NCBI GenBank assembly: GCA_029934915.1 | Contig: JAOZLI010000053.1 | Coordinates: forward strand, 1 to 5,999 | Reading direction: 5' to 3' | DNA from: Desulfocapsa sp. | Lineage (GTDB): Bacteria; Desulfobacterota; Desulfobulbia; Desulfobulbales; Desulfocapsaceae | DNA: 5,999 bases | Part shown: piece after piece, positions 1-5,999 of the stretch | Position numbering within the stretch: position 1 is the first letter of the stretch | Layout: each line of letters starts with the position of its first letter | Notes under the pieces: model-generated | Database searches by the model: none | Told to the model about the DNA's origin: nothing | The model's input: the letters and a program-made list of their open reading frames with translations, nothing else | Position numbers and translations under genes: made by a program

Positions 1-129
1 GGATTAACAAAGCAAAGCAGCATCTATGCCTGGAGCGATACCTCAACAGGTATCACGTCCTCTTTAAGTCTGGACGATTACGGCATTAGCAATGCGGAAT
101 CCTGGTACGGCTGCGTCCAGTGCCGGTAA
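1..129 (+). CDS. C-terminal end of an unrecognised protein (partial)
   Basis: This frame is open from the first base of the window to a TAA at 127-129 and gives 42 residues. The upstream part lies outside the window. The tail is rich in Ser, Thr, Asp and Gly and ends in SWYGCVQCR, with a CxxC pair four and one residues from the end. The other two plus frames hit stops (frame 2 at once, frame 3 near 72), and no minus frame spans the region, so this is the best coding candidate. The gene would converge on the hydrolase gene that ends at 179, leaving about 50 bp between them. I do not recognise the family and assign no function. The Ser/Thr-rich composition with a terminal cysteine pair would suit an exported protein, but that is only a guess. 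Confidence 0.5.
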   Translation, partial: GLTKQSSIYAWSDTSTGITSSLSLDDYGISNAESWYGCVQCR

Positions 130-155
130 TTTGCTTTTACTAAAGGATTAACCGG
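123..155. terminator. Stem-loop at the end of the plus-strand gene, possible terminator
   Basis: CCGGTAAT at 123-130 pairs with ATTAACCGG at 147-155 with one bulged A at 150. Inside it CTTT at 134-137 pairs with AAAG at 142-145 around a 4-nt loop. The structure overlaps the plus-strand stop codon. No long T-run follows on either strand, so it is not a textbook intrinsic terminator. It may act in RNA 3'-end stability or may be chance. Confidence 0.3.
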
Positions 156-176
156 CCTCATTCACTATCAATGAGG
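156..176. terminator. Perfect 7-bp hairpin between convergent genes, possible bidirectional terminator
   Basis: CCTCATT at 156-162 and AATGAGG at 170-176 are perfect inverted repeats with a 7-nt loop. The hairpin lies two bases beyond the stop codon of the minus-strand hydrolase gene and directly abuts the stem-loop at 123-155. Its location between converging genes suits a bidirectional terminator. The downstream T-content is weak (TGTTATTCG on the plus strand, no run on the minus strand), so termination is inferred mainly from position. Confidence 0.4.
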
Positions 177-178
177 TG

Positions 179-1213
179 TTATTCGTCGGCAAGTTGTTTT
201 AATCTTGTAAAACAGTAGTCAGGCAATAGTTCATGTCCGCCTTCGAAGATCGTGAGAGACACCTCGGGAGTATCTTTTTCATATAGCACCACACGGTTCC
301 CAAGCGTGCGAGGAATTGCAGGTGGCTTGACACCACGAGTTAAGAGGTTACTGAGATCAGCTTGTCCAACACGTTCGCTGGCTCTGCCAAATTCTGCAAC
401 GAGGCGATTGAAAAAGCTGATGGAGTGCGAAATGGGGACGGATCCGCTGTATCCATCATTGATGCCGGCAAAGAGTTCAAGCCTGCCGTTTGCAGAGACA
501 GGCATGGGGAGAAAAAGAGGCGAGCGTTTTTTTGCCTCGTTTTTATCAATGGCATTGGCATCAGATGTGCAATCATTAACGTCTTGTGCGAAGGGTAAGT
601 CACGGCTTTTTGATTGCTGATGCCAGGTGGCTAAATCACTGATGGCAGCCCAGGCGAGAAAGCCTTTCACTTTATGGCGCGTTCGCATATATGTCCCAAG
701 CGTTGCGTAACCACCACCACTGACACCGACAACAAATATGTTGTTACTGTCAACTATTGCTTTGTTTATGGCAAATTGGATGGCGTCGTCTATGTCGGCA
801 GTTACTAAACTACTGAGACATGCTTTTTTTCTCCAGTTGGGGCCACGGAAATCAGGGTGGATATAATTCCAGTTATTCTGTACTGCCAGGGGGGCGAGAG
901 GATCTTTTTCTGTATAGTCATTCGCCCATGTATGCAGGCTTATCAGTAATGGGCGTGGAGCCTCTCCCTCAGATCTGTGGAAATAGGCATGTTGCGATTG
1001 GCCATCGATGGTGGACGTAATGCTGACTTTTTTGAAATCGTTCTTGTTCCAGTGAGGAGTGGCAAGAAGGCCAGTACTGCTGGCTATGGCGTGTATTTTC
1101 CTTTTAATATTTGGGTGCTGTTTAACTGAAACAGCACCCAGATAAAAAGAGAGCGCAGAGCAGAAAAGAACAATTAAGAAAAACTTTTTTCTATTCTTTG
1201 TTTTCTTCAGCAA
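179..1213 (-). CDS. Predicted exported alpha/beta hydrolase (prolyl oligopeptidase / dienelactone hydrolase-like)
   Basis: A 344-residue protein. Residues 1-10 are strongly basic and about 11-30 are hydrophobic, giving a signal peptide or N-terminal membrane anchor. Cys18 is preceded by Phe, so it is not a lipobox. The rest reads as a serine hydrolase of the alpha/beta fold. PLLISLHTW (88-96) is the strand and oxyanion-loop region, and PDFRGPN is at 120-126. The nucleophile elbow is GVSGG (163-167) with Ser165. Asp253 in GINDG is the likely acid and His327 in EGGHE the likely base. Families with this architecture include S9-type peptidases and esterases; the substrate cannot be read from the sequence. 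The start is TTG at 1213-1211: it keeps the export signal, is preceded by AGAGGA five bases upstream, and no in-frame ATG occurs before about residue 176. It overlaps the recA 3' end by 23 bp, so co-transcription and translational coupling with recA are likely. Coding is very likely, function only at superfamily level. Confidence 0.85.
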   Translation of the reverse strand: MLKKTKNRKKFFLIVLFCSALSFYLGAVSVKQHPNIKRKIHAIASSTGLLATPHWNKNDFKKVSITSTIDGQSQHAYFHRSEGEAPRPLLISLHTWANDYTEKDPLAPLAVQNNWNYIHPDFRGPNWRKKACLSSLVTADIDDAIQFAINKAIVDSNNIFVVGVSGGGYATLGTYMRTRHKVKGFLAWAAISDLATWHQQSKSRDLPFAQDVNDCTSDANAIDKNEAKKRSPLFLPMPVSANGRLELFAGINDGYSGSVPISHSISFFNRLVAEFGRASERVGQADLSNLLTRGVKPPAIPRTLGNRVVLYEKDTPEVSLTIFEGGHELLPDYCFTRLKQLADE

Positions 1214-2231
1214 CCGTTTCCTCTGTCGCAGGATCAGCTAAACCAAACCCCATACGTACTTTTTGGCCAATCTCAGTGGTCATTTCAGGGTGATCTTTTA
1301 GGAATCGTTTGGCATTCTCACGTCCCTGGCCTATACGTTCATCCTGGTAAGAATACCAGGAACCACTTTTATCAACAATTTCCTGCTCCACAGCAAGGTC
1401 AAGCAAGTCACCTTCCTTGGAGATACCCTCACCATAAACAATATCAAACTCGACAATTTTGAATGGTGGAGCCACCTTGTTTTTCACAACTTTAACTTTG
1501 GTTCGATTGCCGACAATCTCCTGTCCATCCTTCAGGGCACCAATTCTTCTAATATCAAGACGAAGGGTAGAGTAAAACTTGAGGGCATTTCCGCCGGTGG
1601 TGGTTTCTGGATTACCAAACATAACCCCGATTTTCATTCTGATCTGGTTGATGAAAATAAGTACGGTATTACTTTTGCTGAGGACACCTGTAAATTTACG
1701 CATGGCCTGTGACATCAGTCGTGCCTGCAGTCCCATATGAGAGTCACCTACATTGCCATCAATCTCAGCTTTTGGGGTGAGAGCTGCCACGGAATCAATG
1801 ACGATAACATCTACACCACCAGATCGGATAAGGATCTCGGCGATCTCAAGGGCCTGTTCTCCAAAGTCGGGCTGGGAGACGAGCAGGTTGTCAACGTCAA
1901 CGCCCAACCGTTTTGCATAGGAGGTGTCCAGCGCGTGTTCTGCGTCGATAAAGGCTGCTGTTCCACCTTCTCTTTGGGCTTCGGCTACCACATGCAGGGC
2001 AAGAGTGGTTTTTCCGGAGGATTCTGGGCCATAGATTTCAGCAACTCGACCTTTGGGGAATCCACCCACACCAAGTGCTATGTCCAGGCTTAGGCAACCA
2101 GTTGGGATGACAGGTATTTTTTCGGATTCCTGGCCTCCGAGGCGCATGATGGAGCCGTTTCCGAATTGTCTCTGAATTTGGGTGATTGCATTTTCAACAC
2201 TACCCGCTTTGTCTTTTGCTGCTGCTGCCAT
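1191..2231 (-). CDS. recA: Recombinase RecA
   Basis: RecA forms filaments on single-stranded DNA in the cytoplasm, pairs homologous strands, and stimulates LexA self-cleavage in the SOS response. The 346-residue length is normal. Visible landmarks are the Walker A loop GPESSGKTT (68-76), FIDAEHALD with the catalytic Glu98, the Walker B segment [10 protein letters not shown] with Asp146, and the L2 region from NQIRMKIGV (195-203) through [14 protein letters not shown] with Gln196. The tail is acidic ([10 protein letters not shown]), as is usual for RecA. The ATG at 2231-2229 is preceded by AGGAG (2242-2238) at 6-nt spacing, which supports the start. The stop is TAG. It follows cinA after a 166-bp gap, so it probably has its own promoter. 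No recX follows; the hydrolase gene begins inside its last codons, and the codons of the acidic tail also supply that gene's ribosome binding site. Nothing is missing from the protein. Confidence 0.99.
   Translation of the reverse strand: MAAAAKDKAGSVENAITQIQRQFGNGSIMRLGGQESEKIPVIPTGCLSLDIALGVGGFPKGRVAEIYGPESSGKTTLALHVVAEAQREGGTAAFIDAEHALDTSYAKRLGVDVDNLLVSQPDFGEQALEIAEILIRSGGVDVIVIDSVAALTPKAEIDGNVGDSHMGLQARLMSQAMRKFTGVLSKSNTVLIFINQIRMKIGVMFGNPETTTGGNALKFYSTLRLDIRRIGALKDGQEIVGNRTKVKVVKNKVAPPFKIVEFDIVYGEGISKEGDLLDLAVEQEIVDKSGSWYSYQDERIGQGRENAKRFLKDHPEMTTEIGQKVRMGFGLADPATEETVAEENKE
1219..1224 (-). promoter_or_regulatory. Ribosome binding site inside recA that fixes a TTG start
   Basis: On the minus strand AGAGGA lies five bases before the TTG at 1213-1211. 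It is embedded in the recA codons for the acidic tail (Thr-Glu-Glu-Thr). It is the main sequence evidence for starting the hydrolase at TTG within recA, because that frame has a stop about 18 codons or fewer upstream and offers no ATG nearby. Confidence 0.6.
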
Positions 2232-2267
2232 GAAGATCTCCTATATTAAATATTCGTGCATTGGTCA

Positions 2268-2296
2268 TAATTATTTACAGTAATTCGGATCTGTAA
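2268..2296 (-). promoter_or_regulatory. Candidate recA promoter with overlapping dyad operator
   Basis: On the minus strand TTACAG (2296-2291) and TAATTA (2273-2268) are separated by 17 bp and could be -35 and -10 elements, placing the transcript start near 2260 and leaving a short leader before the AGGAG at 2242-2238. The -10 match is mediocre. The same stretch contains a perfect dyad, TTACAG (2275-2280), ten bases, CTGTAA (2291-2296), and within it the shorter near-palindrome TTACAGTAA (2275-2283). A dyad over the spacer and -35 of recA is where an SOS repressor would act. It does not match the E. coli LexA box (CTGT-N8-ACAG): the half-sites point the other way. The operator role is inference. 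Confidence 0.3.
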
Positions 2297-2402
2297 CCGT
2301 TTATCAGTGCGCCATATTTGTTTATTTTGGCTTGCGTAGCATATGCAGTTATATGTGAGCAGGCCAAAATGAATAAAGATGGTGTGCTGGTGAACGGTTA
2401 CA
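2292..2402 (+). repeat. Long imperfect inverted repeat (about 50-bp stem), MITE-like or structured RNA
   Basis: Ten terminal bases, TGTAACCGTT (2292-2301) and AACGGTTACA (2393-2402), are perfect inverted repeats. Pairing continues inward with position i opposite 4694-i down to 2338/2356. After a bulged G at 2339, CATAT (2340-2344) pairs with ATATG (2351-2355) around the loop GCAGTT. By hand count there are about 41 Watson-Crick pairs, nine G-T pairs (2302, 2304, 2308, 2309, 2311, 2320, 2323, 2332 and 2337 with their partners) and two true mismatches (2316/2378 and 2336/2358). On the plus strand the G-T positions are RNA wobbles; on the minus strand they become A-C mismatches. The right end overlaps the cinA stop codon (2400-2398) and the left end overlaps the predicted recA -35 region. 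No clear target-site duplication is seen. There is no T-run after it on the minus strand, so it is not a standard cinA terminator. Confidence 0.8.
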
Positions 2403-3633
2403 ATAATAAATGTTCTCGTACTAAATTAAGTGCTGTCTGTGCTGTAAGGTGTTGGATCTCGTAGCGAGTTCCTGAAAAATTACAGTGGTGAACTACAGTG
2501 TCAGACCTGTGGCTGAGACCAATAAAAACGGTACCCACAGGTTTTTCTACGCTGCCGCCACCGGGACCTGCAATGCCGGTGATGGATATACTGATATCGG
2601 CCTTACTTTTTTCGCGCATACCGAGAGCCATGGCTTCTGCCACTTCATGGCTTACTGCTCCCACACGGTCGAGCAGTTCATTCTCTACACCCAGATATGT
2701 ATGCTTCATGGAGTTGGCGTAGGTTGTGACGCCGCCCAGGTAGTAATCAGAACTGCCCGCCACCGATGTGATAAGATGACTGACTAACCCGCCCGTACAG
2801 GATTCTGCCACTGCAAACGTTTTGTTCTGCCTGGCTAGTAGCGAACCAACAACAGATGCCATGCTTTCCCGATCTTTACCATAAATAAAGGAACCTAATT
2901 TGTCTTTAATGCGGCGGCTTGATTCTTTGGCAAGAGCCTGTGTTATCTTTCTGTCACTCCCACGAATAATCATACTGAGGTGTACATCGGGAAAGACTGG
3001 ATAATAGCCTATGGTTACATCATCCCCGAGATCAAGCTGTACGATTTTGTGGTTAATCTCGCTTTCTGATTTCCCAAAAATTTTGTATACACGCTGGATA
3101 CTCGTTAATTGTTTTCCATTATACCAGGTGGACAATCTGGGGAGAACTTGTTCAATGAGAAGCGTACGCATCTGGTGCGGTATACCTGGAAGAAAAAAGA
3201 CCGGTTTGTCACCATGGATTAATTGAAATCCTGCCATTTTTGATTGGGGGTTTAATGTCTCCGCACCTTCCGGGAGCCATGCCAGCTTATCAAGAGAACT
3301 TGCAGATTGTGAACTGTTTTTCTCGAGATGTTGTCTGATAAGGGAGAGGATCTCAAGGTTTGGCATGGTTGGGCGATTCAGCGCCTTTGATACTGCTTCG
3401 GTGGTGAGATCGTCGTCTGTGGGCCCCAGACCGCCCGTGACCAGAACAAAATCAACCCGGTTCAGGGCACGTTTCAGTGCTTCACCGATAAGTTCAGGTG
3501 TGTCGCCAATGGTGTGCATGGCGTAGATATCAAATCCGGCTTCAAAAAGATGGTGAGCGGCAAAACTACTGGTGGTATTGTTGATTCTTCCCGACGTCAG
3601 TTCGTCACCTATTGCTATGATTTCTCCGAGCAT
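2398..3633 (-). CDS. cinA: CinA: nicotinamide-nucleotide amidohydrolase / competence-damage protein
   Basis: A 411-residue two-domain CinA of normal length. Residues 1 to about 170 are the MoaB/MogA-like domain (COG1058 type): GDELTSGRINNT (9-20), TGGLGPTDDD (66-75) and LPGIPHQM (148-155). This domain has ADP-ribose pyrophosphatase activity in studied homologues. Residues from about 255 to the end are the PncC-like NMN deamidase domain: AESCTGG (276-282), TGIAGPGGG (352-360) and KPVGTVFIGL (364-373). Together the domains recycle pyridine nucleotides in the cytoplasm. The ATG at 3633-3631 shares one base with the mtaB stop (TAATG), so translation is probably coupled; no strong Shine-Dalgarno is seen. 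The TAA stop lies inside the long inverted repeat at 2292-2402, so that sequence may have replaced the native 3' end, although the C-terminus looks complete. cinA next to recA is a common arrangement and is the usual reason for its link to competence. Confidence 0.96.
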   Translation of the reverse strand: MLGEIIAIGDELTSGRINNTTSSFAAHHLFEAGFDIYAMHTIGDTPELIGEALKRALNRVDFVLVTGGLGPTDDDLTTEAVSKALNRPTMPNLEILSLIRQHLEKNSSQSASSLDKLAWLPEGAETLNPQSKMAGFQLIHGDKPVFFLPGIPHQMRTLLIEQVLPRLSTWYNGKQLTSIQRVYKIFGKSESEINHKIVQLDLGDDVTIGYYPVFPDVHLSMIIRGSDRKITQALAKESSRRIKDKLGSFIYGKDRESMASVVGSLLARQNKTFAVAESCTGGLVSHLITSVAGSSDYYLGGVTTYANSMKHTYLGVENELLDRVGAVSHEVAEAMALGMREKSKADISISITGIAGPGGGSVEKPVGTVFIGLSHRSDTVVHHCNFSGTRYEIQHLTAQTALNLVREHLLL

Positions 3634-4943
3634 TATGGTCGCACCATCTCGCCAAGAACCGCATTTTCCTGAAGGGTCTTGAGGCGAACAGGAATGATTG
3701 TGCCCATCAGTTCATCAGCTCCAGCAAAAACTACGGGGATATAGTTGTCGGTAAATCCTGTGAGTAACTGCTCGGAATTTCGTTTTTGCTCCACAAGTAC
3801 CTTTCGTGTTGTGTTGAGATGTTTGTCATAAAATTCCATCTGTTTTTTATGGGCAAGTTTACGTAAAACTGCCACCCGCTGTCGACTTATTTCCAGTGGA
3901 ACCTGATTCTTAAAAGAAGCTGCTGGAGTTCCCGGGCGTTTTGAATAGGGGAAGACATGAAAATAGGTAGCGTCAATTTCCTCTAATAGCTGCTTGCTGT
4001 TGTTGAACTCCTCTTCGCCTTCACCGGGGAATCCGGTAAGAATATCGATACCAATGGCAGCATCTGGAAACATATGCATGCATTTATGAATCACTGTGCG
4101 AAAGGTCTCTCTGTCGTAGCCCCGGTGCATGCGACTCAAGATGGTGTCGTCTCCACTTTGCAGGGGGATATGGAAATGAGGCATGAAATTGCTGCAGGTG
4201 CTCATGGCCTCAAGTAGGGTGTCCGATATTTCCTGAGGCTCAATGGAACTCAATCGGAAGCGGGTTTCTGGTTGTGCCTGGCAGAGCCTAAGCATAAGGT
4301 CCGCGATATCCAGTTCTTCCTGCAGGTCTTTTCCATACATCCCTACATGGATACCAGTGACGACAATTTCTTTATGTCCGGCCTTTGCAAAACGATTCGC
4401 CTGAGAGAGGATTGCTTTAAGGGAAAGGCTTCGGCTTGGCCCTCGGGTATAGGGAACGATACAGTAGGTACAAAAATTAGAGCACCCATCCTGCACACGG
4501 AGATAGGCGCGTGTACGATTACCGAAACGCTCCATGGGCAGGTTGCAGATAGTGTCTTTTTTCAGAATCTTTCCCATCAGCATGGTGAGGTCGCATGGTG
4601 TTTCTTTTAAAGCAGTTTCAACAAGCAGGTGTTTGTTGCCATTTCCTATTATGCAGACGGGTTCTTCTACGATCTCGGCCAGTTCACTCGCCGCCATCTG
4701 TGCATAACAACCGGTGATCACAACTTTGGCCTCGGGGTGTCGTCGCATCAGTCTGCGTACGGTGCGGCGGGATTCTGCACCGGCCTTTGCGGTGACTGCG
4801 CAGGTGTTGATTACCACAATATCTGCGTTTTCTCCGGATTTAGCCTGTGTACATCCTGCTTTTTCAAAGGAGTAAAGGAAGGAGGACGATTCGTATTGAT
4901 TGACTTTGCAGCCCAGGGTGTTGATAGTGAATTTTTTCTTCAA
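3633..4943 (-). CDS. mtaB: tRNA (t6A37) C2-methylthiotransferase, MtaB type
   Basis: A radical-SAM methylthiotransferase that converts t6A to ms2t6A at position 37 of tRNAs reading ANN codons. In 436 residues it shows the N-terminal cluster-binding domain with TLGCKVNQYE (9-18; the KVNQYE form is typical of MtaB rather than MiaB or RimO) and the three cysteines Cys12, Cys48 and Cys79. The radical-SAM motif is CSNFCTYC (154-161) with Cys154, Cys158 and Cys161, followed by VPYTRG. SSIEPQE (232-238) and HIPLQSG (258-264) are family landmarks. The last 65 or so residues are the RNA-binding TRAM domain. The start is TTG at 4943-4941: an in-frame TGA lies three codons upstream, GGTGAG (4954-4949) precedes it by five bases, and it puts the conserved TLGCK at the usual distance from the N-terminus. 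TTG overlaps the mnmA TGA stop as TTGA. Both cluster sites are intact. Confidence 0.95.
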   Translation of the reverse strand: MKKKFTINTLGCKVNQYESSSFLYSFEKAGCTQAKSGENADIVVINTCAVTAKAGAESRRTVRRLMRRHPEAKVVITGCYAQMAASELAEIVEEPVCIIGNGNKHLLVETALKETPCDLTMLMGKILKKDTICNLPMERFGNRTRAYLRVQDGCSNFCTYCIVPYTRGPSRSLSLKAILSQANRFAKAGHKEIVVTGIHVGMYGKDLQEELDIADLMLRLCQAQPETRFRLSSIEPQEISDTLLEAMSTCSNFMPHFHIPLQSGDDTILSRMHRGYDRETFRTVIHKCMHMFPDAAIGIDILTGFPGEGEEEFNNSKQLLEEIDATYFHVFPYSKRPGTPAASFKNQVPLEISRQRVAVLRKLAHKKQMEFYDKHLNTTRKVLVEQKRNSEQLLTGFTDNYIPVVFAGADELMGTIIPVRLKTLQENAVLGEMVRP

Positions 4944-5974
4944 ATGATCTCACCGCTGCCAAGAATAATATCCTGATCATAAATGACCGCAAACTGGCCA
5001 GGTGTCACTGCTCGTTGCTTTTCGCTAAAGAGGACGTGACAACGATTGTCTTGAAGGAGGGTGAGCTTTGCCTCTCCACCCCTGTGACCATAACGGATAC
5101 GAACCCTGTAGAACTGTTCCTCAGTAGGTAGTTTATCACAATTCCATTGTGTATCCTTCAGCTCAACGGTTTCTTGAAAAAGCTCATCATTCGCGCCAAC
5201 AATAATACGATTCTTTTTCGCATCAATGCGAATAACATAGAGTGGCGCTGGTGCTGATATGCCCAATCCCTTACGCTGGCCGATGGTGTAATTGAGAATC
5301 CCCGTATGCTTGCCAAGGATTTCACCCGCTGTATTTACAATATCGCCCGGCTTTGCAGATTCGGGCTCACGGTTTTTGAGAAACTGCCCCACCGATTCGG
5401 CTCCTAAAAAACAAATATCCTGACTCTCCTCACCTCTAAAGTCAGAAAATCCATTTTTCTCTACAAATTCATAGACTTCATTTTTCTGCATTTTTGCCAG
5501 TGGGAATTCAACGCGGGCAAGCTGCTGTTGAGAAAGACGTGCCAGGAAATAGGATTGATCTTTTAGTTCATCCTCACCCTGTTGCAGATAAAAACAACCA
5601 TCGCGTTGGGTGATATTTGCATAATGACCCGTGGCGATACGATCTATACCAAAAGCCTGGATCGCATCCATAAAGAGGCCAAATTTTATTTGAGGATTAC
5701 AGATCATGCAGGGATTGGGGGTTATTCCACTCTGATAGGACGTCGCAAAATAGTGTAGAACCTGCTCTTCAAAACGATCCCGCAGATCGATAACCTGCAG
5801 GGGCATGTTACATTTATCCGCAATGTTTTGTACCCGGTCCAGCTGTGTGCTAAAATCGGGCTGTGCCAGTTGCATGAAAAAGCCATGAACCTCGTATGCT
5901 TCCCGCAGCAGCAGAGCACAGGCTGTGGAATCCACACCGCCGCTCATGGCTATGCCGATTTTTTGTTTCTCCAT
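4940..5974 (-). CDS. mnmA: tRNA-specific 2-thiouridylase MnmA
   Basis: MnmA adenylates U34 of tRNA Lys, Glu and Gln with ATP and replaces the 2-oxygen with sulfur delivered from a cysteine desulfurase, giving s2U34. The 344 residues are slightly shorter than the E. coli enzyme. Landmarks are the PP-loop SGGVDS (11-16), TPNPCMICNPQIKFG (85-99), ATGHYAN (114-120), KDQSYFLARL (138-147), SQDICFLG (184-191) and NYTIGQRKGLG (228-238), then the C-terminal beta-barrel with GHRGG and TPGQFAVIY (324-332). Cys92 and Cys188 match the two conserved catalytic cysteines (E. coli Cys102 and Cys199). Cys89 sits where E. coli has Asp99, making a CxxC pair. The start ATG at 5974-5972 puts the PP-loop at the usual place; the upstream 25 bases show no convincing Shine-Dalgarno and the window then ends, so promoter and leader are not visible. 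It overlaps mtaB by four bases and probably heads the mnmA-mtaB-cinA operon. Confidence 0.97.
   Translation of the reverse strand: MEKQKIGIAMSGGVDSTACALLLREAYEVHGFFMQLAQPDFSTQLDRVQNIADKCNMPLQVIDLRDRFEEQVLHYFATSYQSGITPNPCMICNPQIKFGLFMDAIQAFGIDRIATGHYANITQRDGCFYLQQGEDELKDQSYFLARLSQQQLARVEFPLAKMQKNEVYEFVEKNGFSDFRGEESQDICFLGAESVGQFLKNREPESAKPGDIVNTAGEILGKHTGILNYTIGQRKGLGISAPAPLYVIRIDAKKNRIIVGANDELFQETVELKDTQWNCDKLPTEEQFYRVRIRYGHRGGEAKLTLLQDNRCHVLFSEKQRAVTPGQFAVIYDQDIILGSGEII
4949..4954 (-). promoter_or_regulatory. Weak ribosome binding site supporting the mtaB TTG start
   Basis: GGTGAG on the minus strand lies five bases before the TTG at 4943-4941, inside the last codons of mnmA. It resembles the distal part of the extended Shine-Dalgarno (GGTGA). 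Together with the TTGA overlap it suggests re-initiation by ribosomes finishing mnmA. Confidence 0.4.
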
Positions 5975-5999
5975 TGCGAAACTTGTTAAAGTGTGTTTG

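Noticed and set aside
37..54. Perfect 7-bp hairpin GATACCT-CAAC-AGGTATC near the left edge.
   Set aside because: It lies inside the open plus-strand frame with nothing around it to suggest a regulatory function; a stem this short can occur by chance.
1..152. Direct repeat GGATTAAC at 1-8 and 145-152, as a possible attachment site.
   Set aside because: Eight bases is too short to be meaningful, and there is no integrase, tRNA gene or other boundary evidence.
252..620. Plus-strand open frame of 122 codons opposite the hydrolase gene, and similar ones opposite recA, cinA, mtaB and mnmA.
   Set aside because: All lie antisense to genes with clear family motifs and their translations show no recognisable domain, so they are shadows of the real genes.
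1342..1361. Perfect 8-bp hairpin TCCTGGTA / TACCAGGA with 4-nt loop inside recA.
   Set aside because: It encodes the conserved GSWYSYQDE stretch of RecA, so the protein sequence largely explains it. There is no sign of an independent role.
2292..2402. Long hairpin as an integron attC site or a retron msr-msd.
   Set aside because: The ends do not fit the RYYYAAC and GTTRRRY core pair of attC, and neither an integrase nor a reverse transcriptase is in the window.
2292..2402. Long hairpin as an ordinary intrinsic terminator for cinA.
   Set aside because: On the minus strand the stem is broken by A-C mismatches, it is far longer than usual, and no T-run follows it.
5722..5937. Minus-strand open frame of 71 codons inside mnmA.
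   Set aside because: It is an alternate frame within the conserved N-terminal PP-loop region of mnmA and has no family features of its own.

Overview
The window carries five complete genes on the minus strand, probably two transcription units, and the tail of a sixth gene on the plus strand that converges on them at the left edge. RecA is a typical full-length bacterial RecA. The neighbourhood (tRNA thiouridylase MnmA, MtaB-type methylthiotransferase, CinA, RecA), the cysteine-rich MnmA, and moderate base composition fit an anaerobic or microaerophilic Gram-negative bacterium. My best guess is Desulfobacterota, near the Desulfobulbales. This is inference from gene order and protein style and was not tested by a search.

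Layout in minus-strand transcription order (right to left): mnmA (5974-4940), mtaB (4943-3633) and cinA (3633-2398) are packed with 4-nt and 1-nt overlaps and look like one operon. A 166-bp gap follows. Then come recA (2231-1191) and a predicted exported alpha/beta hydrolase (1213-179), whose TTG start lies inside the last codons of recA. Positions 123-176, between this unit and the plus-strand gene end at 129, hold two adjacent stem-loops that may terminate transcription from one or both sides.

mnmA and mtaB modify tRNA at U34 and at t6A37. CinA is a nucleotide-salvage protein and RecA is the central recombinase. Nothing links the hydrolase to DNA repair except its position, which in many bacteria is held by recX.

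The most unusual element is in the cinA-recA gap. Positions 2292-2402 form an imperfect inverted repeat of about 50 base pairs with a 6-nt loop. Nine of its non-Watson-Crick positions are G-T pairs as read on the plus strand and none is A-C, so the plus-strand RNA would fold almost without interruption while the minus strand would not. The repeat contains the cinA stop codon, and its inner boundary touches the predicted recA promoter. It may be a MITE-like element, a structured antisense RNA, or both. A separate dyad (TTACAG-N10-CTGTAA) overlaps the predicted recA promoter and could be an operator.
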